Shown piece after piece: positions 1 through 5,790 of a stretch of 10,584 nucleotides of DNA; within the stretch, counting starts at the first letter, position 1, and the number at the start of each line of letters is the position of its first letter. The notes under the pieces were generated by a model, which searched no databases, had not been told where the DNA came from, and worked only from the letters and a program-made list of their open reading frames with translations. Location: assembly GCA_020853255.1 (NCBI GenBank), contig JADYZI010000446.1, positions 1 through 10,584 of the forward strand, read 5' to 3'. The translations under genes were made by a program, and so were the position numbers. Source of the stretch: Acidobacteriota bacterium. GTDB lineage: Bacteria; Acidobacteriota; Blastocatellia; Pyrinomonadales; Pyrinomonadaceae.

Positions 1-104
1 CCGAAAGCCTTTCCTTGAATGAAGCCAGCATTGGAACTTTTGTAGCTAGGGCACGGGCTGAATTCATGAGGTTTTACGGAAAGATCGGGAGAGATGTGTT
101 ATGA
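1..104 (+). CDS. ECF-type RNA polymerase sigma factor, C-terminal end (partial)
   Basis: An open frame entering from the left edge (first full codon at base 3, stop TGA at 102-104) encodes 33 residues beginning ESLSLNEASIGTFVARARAE. The pattern of a short helix, a turn (NEASIGT) and a recognition-type helix (VARARAEF) fits the end of sigma region 4.2 in extracytoplasmic-function sigma factors, where a similar 'S-x-x-T-V-x-x-R-x-x-R-A' helix contacts the -35 element. The call leans heavily on the neighbour: the next gene starts inside this stop codon (ATGA) and encodes an anti-sigma factor with a zinc-finger motif, the usual partner of an ECF sigma factor. The N-terminus, region 2 and the promoter lie outside the window, so the ECF group cannot be assigned. 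The fragment is too short to exclude another helix-turn-helix regulator. Confidence 0.75.
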   Translation, partial: ESLSLNEASIGTFVARARAEFMRFYGKIGRDVL

Positions 105-994
105 ACGAAAAGTGTTTTGAACAAGGCGCGATACAAGCCTTCATAGACGGCGAGACCACGCCGGCGCTTTCGTTCGAGATAACGGGCCACGCCGCGGCCT
201 GCGACAAATGCGCCGCGTTGATCGCACGCTCCGAAGAAGAGAACGAGGCGGTCTTTGCAATGCTCGATCGTGAAATGAACACGCTCGTACCGACCCAGCG
301 TTTATGGAACAGCATCACCGCGGCACTAGCGGACGAAAAGAAACAGGCATCTATATGGGACCGGATACGCGATGGGATCCGCACGGCCTTTGCCAGCCCG
401 TCGATCACGGTCGCGGCAAGCGTGCTGCTTGTATTCGGCATATTCGCCGCCATGTTGACACTGCGGGATCCGGGCCTCGATCAGCCGGGACCGCTTGTCG
501 CCTCGGGCCCAGTTGCAGCTTCGTCGCAGCCGACACAGACAAATATCGTGCCTGCGGGCGTCCCGGCATCTTCGGAGAAGGTAGATCCTGGTATCACGGA
601 AACAAGGTATCGCCCAGAGAAGGTCAAAGATCTTATCAGGACAGCCGAATATCGCCCGCAACGTCAGCCGGTCCGTGCCCAGCCGGCGGTAGTGGTCGAA
701 ACCGTGCCAGCGAACCGGTATATGGCGGGCGAGGAAAGCTATCTTCGTACGATCGCAAGCCTTAACCAGAGTGTTGATGCCCGCAAGGACATGATCATGA
801 GCCCGTCAAATCGGATCGCCTTCGAGCGTGACCTTGCCGTCGTTGACGATTCGATCAGCAAGATGAAACAAGTGGTCCGAAAAGACCCGAAAAACCAAGC
901 CGCCAAGCAGGTACTTTACTCCTCGTATCAGAACAAGATCGATCTTCTTAATTCGGTCGTCGAGCGCGGAGAGCTTATGGCAAGCCTGCAGTAA
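101..994 (+). CDS. Anti-sigma factor, zinc-finger type, single-pass membrane protein
   Basis: This 297-residue protein probably holds the upstream sigma factor inactive at the inner membrane until an envelope signal releases it. The N-terminal cytoplasmic part carries H30-x3-C34-x2-C37, the HxxxCxxC signature of the zinc-finger anti-sigma domain. One hydrophobic segment at about residues 102-121 is a likely membrane helix, preceded by a basic stretch (RIRDGIR). The rest (about 122-297) would be periplasmic: a low-complexity Pro/Ala/Val linker, then a charged helical region from about 210 to the end that may sense or bind a partner. The start is fixed by the ATGA overlap with the sigma stop, which suggests translational coupling and balanced production of the two proteins. 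The C-terminal half is not a domain I recognise. Zinc binding is inferred from the motif; some members of the family no longer bind metal. Confidence 0.88.
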   Translation: MNEKCFEQGAIQAFIDGETTPALSFEITGHAAACDKCAALIARSEEENEAVFAMLDREMNTLVPTQRLWNSITAALADEKKQASIWDRIRDGIRTAFASPSITVAASVLLVFGIFAAMLTLRDPGLDQPGPLVASGPVAASSQPTQTNIVPAGVPASSEKVDPGITETRYRPEKVKDLIRTAEYRPQRQPVRAQPAVVVETVPANRYMAGEESYLRTIASLNQSVDARKDMIMSPSNRIAFERDLAVVDDSISKMKQVVRKDPKNQAAKQVLYSSYQNKIDLLNSVVERGELMASLQ

Positions 995-1009
995 AGGCCA
1001 AGCCTTTGT
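991..1009 (+). terminator. Short hairpin followed by a T-rich run, possible attenuator
   Basis: AAAGGC (993-998) and GCCTTT (1002-1007) form a perfect 6-bp stem with a CAA loop, extendable by two G-U pairs (992/1008 and 991/1009). It overlaps the stop codon of the anti-sigma gene and is followed by TATTTTA. This resembles a weak intrinsic terminator, but the stem is short, only half GC, and the T tract is interrupted. It sits between two genes that otherwise look like one operon, so partial attenuation is more likely than full termination. It could also be chance. Confidence 0.3.
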
Positions 1010-1020
1010 ATTTTAGGTAG

Positions 1021-2067
1021 ATGCAAGTTTTAGTTTCAAAATTCGTATTAGCGACAATACTGGTGTGTTTGGCCAGTTGCCTTGCCACCGCGCAGGCACC
1101 CGTCGTGAAACCGCGAAAGCCGATTCCGGCTCCCGCATCGGATCGGTCGAGGCACCCCGATCCGCCTGTTGAAGCTCCCGAACCACCCACGCCCAGACGC
1201 GGCCCAAACGAAAAGGCCATCGCTGTTAGCGCGGACGTCAGCGTTCTGATCCCCTGCATCTCAGAAGCGCATGTGCGGATCAATGGCTGGCAGCGAAATG
1301 AAGTACGTGTTTTCGTTCGCAATGGCTCGAATGTAGGATTCAAGGTCCATGAGACGGACCCGAAGACGGGCAAACCCGTCTGGGTCGTTGTCCGCGGCCT
1401 GCCTGGAAGCTCGCCGATGCCGGACTGTATTACAGGCGACCGCATCGATATAGAAGTGCCTTTTGGTGCAAGCCTCAAGATAAGTGGCCGCGAAATAGAC
1501 ACGCGCATCGACTCAGTCAAAAAGGTCGAGATCAAAAGCATCGGCGGCAACGTGTCCTTGCGGAACGTGTCCGGCGGGATACTGGCCGAAACCTTTGAAG
1601 GCGACGTGACCGTAGAAAATTCAAGCGGGCAAATATCGCTAAAGACCACGACCGGCAATATTGTGGCGTTCGGTGTCTCGCCCGGCCAGGTCGGAGACAT
1701 TTTCAAAGCCAGCACTTCGAACGGGCTGATCACGCTTCAAAACGTCGATCACCGGCAGATAGACGCAAATTCGGTGACCGGCGACCTTCTGTTTGATGGA
1801 AAATTCCTGCCTGGCGGTATCTATACGTTCAAAACATCTGACGGAGCGATTCGCCTTGTCCTGCCAAAAGAGTCGTCTTTCAGGATGGTCGCGTGGTATG
1901 GATTTGGAATGATAGAACCTGAGTTTGCAATGAAAACCTTGCAAAGCGATGTGAGCCCCGGCGGCAAACGCCTCATCGCTTCGGTCGGCGATGCCGACGC
2001 TACGGTCAATCTTACTACCACCCGGGGCCGGATCTCGATAGCGAAACAGGCTTCGGAAAAGCCCTAA
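1021..2067 (+). CDS. Exported DUF4097-type beta-repeat protein (putative adhesin family)
   Basis: This 348-residue protein has a hydrophobic N-terminal export signal (about residues 5-25). It holds a possible lipobox, L17-A18-S19-C20, so the product may be a lipoprotein; an alternative signal peptidase I site follows near ATAQA (22-26). A proline-rich linker (about 26-62) leads into a domain of repeated short beta strands with Gly/Asn turns, clearest at about residues 165-290 (for example GGNVSLRNVSG, EGDVTVENSSGQISLKTTTG, SVTGDLLFDG). This is the style of the DUF4097/putative auto-transporter adhesin family, whose biochemical role is unknown. DUF4097 genes are often found with ECF sigma/anti-sigma pairs, as here; the gap to the anti-sigma gene is 26 bases. 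An in-frame TAG directly precedes the ATG, so no longer start exists. The ribosome binding site is weak. Its position suggests it belongs to the envelope response controlled by the sigma factor. Confidence 0.8.
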   Translation: MQVLVSKFVLATILVCLASCLATAQAPVVKPRKPIPAPASDRSRHPDPPVEAPEPPTPRRGPNEKAIAVSADVSVLIPCISEAHVRINGWQRNEVRVFVRNGSNVGFKVHETDPKTGKPVWVVVRGLPGSSPMPDCITGDRIDIEVPFGASLKISGREIDTRIDSVKKVEIKSIGGNVSLRNVSGGILAETFEGDVTVENSSGQISLKTTTGNIVAFGVSPGQVGDIFKASTSNGLITLQNVDHRQIDANSVTGDLLFDGKFLPGGIYTFKTSDGAIRLVLPKESSFRMVAWYGFGMIEPEFAMKTLQSDVSPGGKRLIASVGDADATVNLTTTRGRISIAKQASEKP

Positions 2068-2360
2068 AATTCCACCAAATTTCTTCCTGTCCGCTGTTCA
2101 AAAAGAACGGCCAAGGCCGGTGCGTCTTCGGTACTTTCGTCACGAATGATGCGTTCGACGCGCCACATTGGCATAAAGTAGTCGCTCATTGGCAGGAACG
2201 GCTCATTATTAGCGATCGACCTGCACCAGTCGTCAAAATACGAGAGATCGATGGCCCGAACAAAAACTCCGGCAGGCGTCAACTCCTGCAGCAACCCAAG
2301 TAGTTTCTCCCGCGGCGAATGAAGCACCAAGACAACGCTGTCACCAGTTTCAATTTTCAT
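2064..2360 (-). CDS. Small conserved-looking protein of unknown function (98 aa)
   Basis: I do not recognise this protein. It has no signal peptide or membrane helix and is acidic overall. It opens with a strand-rich segment (GDSVVLVLHSP, then LLGLLQELTPAGVFVRAIDL), has an aromatic middle (YFDDWC, then DYFMPMWRVERIIRDE), and ends in a charged tail. The strand-turn-strand pattern could fit a small beta barrel (SH3- or Sm-like), but this is a guess. It is likely to be a real gene: GGGAG stands about 6 bases before the ATG on the minus strand, the composition is protein-like, and nothing better occupies the strand. Its TAG stop shares bases 2064-2066 with the stop region of the convergent DUF4097 gene, a 4-base tail-to-tail overlap. 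It is transcribed divergently from the Rad50-like gene, across a 276-base gap. Confidence 0.7.
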   Translation of the reverse strand: MKIETGDSVVLVLHSPREKLLGLLQELTPAGVFVRAIDLSYFDDWCRSIANNEPFLPMSDYFMPMWRVERIIRDESTEDAPALAVLFEQRTGRNLVEF

Positions 2361-2636
2361 GATAGCTCCCGATACACTTCCATTCTAGAACTCGAACGGC
2401 GTTATCGGCTAACGTCCATCCGGAATTCGCATGTCGCGAAGCCGAATACTAAGACCACGAAACAGCCGAAAAGAATCCGCGAAAGCCCACAAAACAAACT
2501 CCGGTGGAGCAACGTGCCTACTTCGAACAAACCCGGTCTGGGTTTAAGTACGCTCTATGCCGATTCTGATTTTCGGCGCGTCTATTCTAAAATCAAAGCA
2601 TCTAATTGATTTTTCCGGAAACAGCCTTTTGGCCCA
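2361..2636. promoter_or_regulatory. Divergent intergenic region, presumed promoters for both flanking genes
   Basis: This 276-base gap lies between the starts of the minus-strand 98-aa gene and the plus-strand Rad50-like gene, so it should hold promoters for both. Two small inverted repeats are visible: a perfect 6-bp stem AAACCC-GGTCT-GGGTTT at 2529-2545, and a 5-bp stem GCCGA/TCGGC at 2559-2577. TAAAAT at 2588-2593 resembles a -10 hexamer, about 45 bases before the ATG, but there is only a poor -35 candidate (TTCTGA, 2564-2569). Short open frames on the plus strand here show no convincing ribosome binding site or protein-like composition. The promoter reading is weak. Confidence 0.3.
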
Positions 2637-5303
2637 ATGCACATTTCAAAGGTCGAACTCGAAAACTTTAAGTCCTACGGAAACTCTTCATTCGAGTTTG
2701 GCCGTGGCACGACATCGATCACCGGTGAGAACGGTGCCGGCAAGACCTCGATCATCGAGGCGATCGCCTGGACCATTTTTGATACGCTCGACTACAAAAA
2801 AGAAGACATCGTCCGCCGCGGTGCCAAGAAAGGCTCGGCGCGCGTGACCTTTGAAAGCGGGATCGATGAGCGCGAATACACCGTCTATCGCGACACGGGC
2901 AACGGCTATTACGTTTACGATCCAAAACTGCAGGCCCGCATTGCGGATAAAAAGGAAGAGGTCACACGATTTCTCTGGCAGCATTTGGGGATCGAACCGG
3001 GCACCGACCTTGACTTGCTGTTCCGCCATGCCATTGGCGTTCCACAGGGTACGTTCACCGCGATATTCCTGGCGACGGCGGCCGAGCGAAAGAAGACATT
3101 CGACGGATTGCTTAAAGTTGAAGAATACCGCCGCAGTTCGGATGAGCTATTGAAGACCGTACGGTTCGTCGAGCAGCAGATACACACTGTCAACGTCAGG
3201 ATAGCTCATGCCGAGGGTGAGACAGCGCGGATCAGTGCGTTGGAAAAAGAGCAAAGGAACATAAAGGCCCAAGCCGCAGACCTCAAATTTAAACTCGAAC
3301 AATTGAATGACTCGGCAAAGGGCCTGCAGCAAAAACTTGTACAGCTGGATGAAGCCGAAGCCGAATTAGCCGGGCGTCGGGCCGAAGCCGAACGGGCCTT
3401 AAGTGAACTGTCCCGCGTGAAGCTGATCCTGGATCATGCTCAGGCTGAAGCCGATCAGGCGCGCGAAGCGGCGAAATGTATCGCCGAGATCAAGGATGAT
3501 GCTCAGAAGCACCAAACCGCGCTTGGCCGAATGGCTGAACTAGAACGCGAACGCGGTAAGCGGCAAGTGCTTCGTGACGAACTTGCAAAGATCGAGGCAG
3601 CATTGAGTTCGGTCAATGCCGAGCAGAAACATCTGCTCAAGGACATTGAAAAAATTCGAGAGGCACACGTTGAGATAGGGTCGCTTCGGCCGCTCGCATC
3701 AGAACAGGACAAGCTGGAACAAAAGATCGCCGCGAAACGGCTCGAACTGACGAACGCCGAACACGCGGACGGCCGTTTGAAAGGCGTCGAGGAAAGATTG
3801 GCCGACCTTCGTGAGGCTTATAGGAGCGTGTCCGCAACCCTTGCAGATGCACGGGAAAAGGCATTGGCAGCGGCTGAGCTAACTGATCTGGAAGCCCGCG
3901 TGGCAAAGATCGTTCGTGAGCTCGCGGAAACAAGTGCAGCCCTGGAACGCGACGAGCGGTTCCAGAAAGAAGTGAAAAACGGCCTCTGCCCTATTCTTTC
4001 GGCAAAATGCCTTAACCTGAAGGAAGGCGAAACCCTCGAGAATTTTATTTCGAGCCAGTTCGGGGAACTGCGTGCACGGATCGACGTTTTGAAAACCGAA
4101 CAGGACAAAACTTCCAACGCTCTTAGATCCGCCCGCGAAGCCGAACTGTCCGGGGCCCGGATACCGGTCCTCGAAAAGCGGCTTGAGGAGATACGGACCG
4201 AAGGTGAAAAGTTAAGATCGCAGAAGGATGAACTGGAGACCGGGGCAGCGGCATTGCCCATTATCCATGACGCCGTTGCTCAGATCGAAACCGAGCTAAA
4301 GAAACTGGATAACCCACTCGCAAAGATACAGATGCTCGAACGCGACGCCCGCCGCGAGGGAACGGTGAACGAGCAGATTTCGTCCGGCGAAAGGAACATA
4401 GAACGGCTCGAAAGCGAAAGACGGATCACAGTCGAGAAGTTGGAAAGTTATAAGGACCTCGATCAGCTTTTGGCTGAGACGAGCGATCAGCGTGACCGTA
4501 CCGCCGATGCATATCGAAAGCTGTTGGCGAACGAAGCCGCGGCGGGACAGGCTGACCAAAAGGAGGCTGCACATGCCGAGGCCGCCGCCGTCCACGCAAA
4601 GGCCGTAGAATCGGCCGCCAGCACGGAAAAGGCCGCGACCGCGGCCGCTGCCGCATATGGCCGCGACCTGCATCTTGCTCAGCGTTCCGCGTTTCTCGAT
4701 GTACAAAAACGACAAGCCGAGGCCGAAGTGATGCGAGATTCGGCAACGCGGCGGGATGCTGAACTTACAGAAGAGATCGAAAGGCTTTATGAAGTTCGAC
4801 GGTCGATGCAGGCTGAATTTCGCGAACGAGAGCGATTAAAAAAGGTTGTGGAAGCAACAGATTTTATTCGTTCGACGCTTCGTGACGCGGCGCCGCTTGT
4901 GGCAAAGAACTACGTCCACCATGTTTCCCGCGAGGCCAACAAACTTTTTCGAGAGATCAGCGGCGACGCCGAGTGTACACTTAAATGGACCGAAGATTAC
5001 GGCATTCAATTTGAGGAGGCCGGGCACGACCGCCCGTTCCAGAGCCTTTCCGGCGGTGAACAGATGGCGGCTGCGCTGGCAGTGCGGCTTGCTCTCCTCA
5101 AACAACTTTCCGACATACACATCGCGTTCTTCGACGAGCCGACCACGAACATGGATGCCGAACGCCGCGAGAATCTGGCGATGCAGATAGGCAACATCGG
5201 CAGTATTAACCATTTCGACCAACTTTTCGTTATTTCGCATGACGACACATTCGAGGGATATACGGACCACGAAATAAGGGTCCAATCCGAGACCGCACAT
5301 TAG
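2637..5303 (+). CDS. Rad50/SbcC-like SMC-family ATPase with variant hook
   Basis: This 888-residue protein is close to the length of archaeal Rad50 (about 880) and shorter than E. coli SbcC. It has every ATPase element of the family: Walker A GENGAGKT (30-37), Q-loop Q137 (VPQGTF), ABC signature LSGGEQ (804-809), Walker B ending FFDEP with D833 and E834, D-loop around TTNMD (836-840), and switch histidine H868 (VISHDD). Two long charged coiled-coil arms (about 170-440 and 470-760) flank a central apex with C451-P-I-L-S-A-K-C458. That is the position of the Rad50 zinc hook, but spacing is C-x6-C rather than CxxC. Part of the second arm (about 632-675) is nearly half alanine. Family members use ATP to open and close on DNA and normally partner the nuclease Mre11/SbcD in processing broken or hairpin ends; no such gene adjoins. 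An RNase H gene follows after 19 bases. The ATG is chosen because the family's opening beta strand (MHISKVELENFKSYG) starts there; its ribosome binding site is weak. Confidence 0.9.
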   Translation: MHISKVELENFKSYGNSSFEFGRGTTSITGENGAGKTSIIEAIAWTIFDTLDYKKEDIVRRGAKKGSARVTFESGIDEREYTVYRDTGNGYYVYDPKLQARIADKKEEVTRFLWQHLGIEPGTDLDLLFRHAIGVPQGTFTAIFLATAAERKKTFDGLLKVEEYRRSSDELLKTVRFVEQQIHTVNVRIAHAEGETARISALEKEQRNIKAQAADLKFKLEQLNDSAKGLQQKLVQLDEAEAELAGRRAEAERALSELSRVKLILDHAQAEADQAREAAKCIAEIKDDAQKHQTALGRMAELERERGKRQVLRDELAKIEAALSSVNAEQKHLLKDIEKIREAHVEIGSLRPLASEQDKLEQKIAAKRLELTNAEHADGRLKGVEERLADLREAYRSVSATLADAREKALAAAELTDLEARVAKIVRELAETSAALERDERFQKEVKNGLCPILSAKCLNLKEGETLENFISSQFGELRARIDVLKTEQDKTSNALRSAREAELSGARIPVLEKRLEEIRTEGEKLRSQKDELETGAAALPIIHDAVAQIETELKKLDNPLAKIQMLERDARREGTVNEQISSGERNIERLESERRITVEKLESYKDLDQLLAETSDQRDRTADAYRKLLANEAAAGQADQKEAAHAEAAAVHAKAVESAASTEKAATAAAAAYGRDLHLAQRSAFLDVQKRQAEAEVMRDSATRRDAELTEEIERLYEVRRSMQAEFRERERLKKVVEATDFIRSTLRDAAPLVAKNYVHHVSREANKLFREISGDAECTLKWTEDYGIQFEEAGHDRPFQSLSGGEQMAAALAVRLALLKQLSDIHIAFFDEPTTNMDAERRENLAMQIGNIGSINHFDQLFVISHDDTFEGYTDHEIRVQSETAH

Positions 5304-5322
5304 ATCGGATATATCGGCATCT

Positions 5323-5781
5323 ATGAAACAGGTCACCATCGTCAGCGACGGTTCAAGCCTCGGCAACGGAAAAGGAAATCCGCGTGCGGCGGCGGTCGCC
5401 GTGCTTGGATTCCAGGGTTATTGGAAAGCGATCGGCGAATATCTCGGCAGTGCGACGAACCAGCAAGCCGAGATCGCGGCGGCGGCCATCGGCCTTGAGA
5501 GTCTCAAGGAACCGTGCCGTGTTCGACTTCTCTCGGATTCGCGGTATGTTATTGAGACAATGGGCGGCACCTGGAAGCGAAAGACGAATCACGAATGGTG
5601 GGGACGTTTGGAAAAGGCGGCCGCACGTCACCAGATCGAATGGGAATGGATCAAAGGCCACGCGGGACATGTGGTACAGGAGGTCGCCGATAAAGCGGCG
5701 CGCAAGATCGCCGCATCCGGTGAGGTGGACGCATCGGTTCTTGACGACCTGGTGGCGGAACTCGGTGTAGTGGAGATCTAG
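5323..5781 (+). CDS. rnhA: Ribonuclease HI (type 1 RNase H)
   Basis: This 152-residue enzyme is predicted to cut the RNA strand of RNA-DNA hybrids, using two divalent metal ions, during removal of primers, R-loops and similar structures. All catalytic residues of the family are in place: D9 (VSDGSS), E50 (TNQQAE), D72 (LLSDSRYV) and D123 (EVADKAA), with the flexible-loop histidine H113 in WIKGHAGH. The distance H113-D123 equals that of E. coli H124-D134. The stretch between the third acidic residue and the histidine is 41 residues against 54 in E. coli, so the basic 'handle' loop that helps E. coli RNase HI grip hybrid is shortened, with only WKRK remaining. The length is otherwise typical (E. 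coli 155). The gene starts 19 bases after the Rad50-like stop and ends 9 bases before the first possible start of the next gene, so it is probably the middle of an operon. No export signal is present. Confidence 0.92.
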   Translation: MKQVTIVSDGSSLGNGKGNPRAAAVAVLGFQGYWKAIGEYLGSATNQQAEIAAAAIGLESLKEPCRVRLLSDSRYVIETMGGTWKRKTNHEWWGRLEKAAARHQIEWEWIKGHAGHVVQEVADKAARKIAASGEVDASVLDDLVAELGVVEI

Positions 5782-5790
5782 CTTTAACGC

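Noticed and set aside
2319..2847. Two plus-strand open frames (2319-2609 and 2557-2847) ahead of and overlapping the Rad50-like gene
   Set aside because: The first overlaps the start of the minus-strand 98-aa gene and has low-complexity, non-protein-like composition; the second runs out of frame through the Walker A region of a certain gene. Neither has a convincing ribosome binding site.
3818..4715. Long minus-strand open frames opposite the coiled-coil part of the Rad50-like gene
   Set aside because: They arise from GC-rich codon bias in the sense gene; the translations are Ser/Arg-rich and resemble no family.
2637..5781. Classifying the Rad50-like ATPase and RNase H as an anti-phage defence system such as a Lamassu relative
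   Set aside because: There is no effector gene, no mobile-element context and no defence neighbour; both proteins have intact repair-type catalytic motifs, and the surroundings are chromosomal housekeeping genes.
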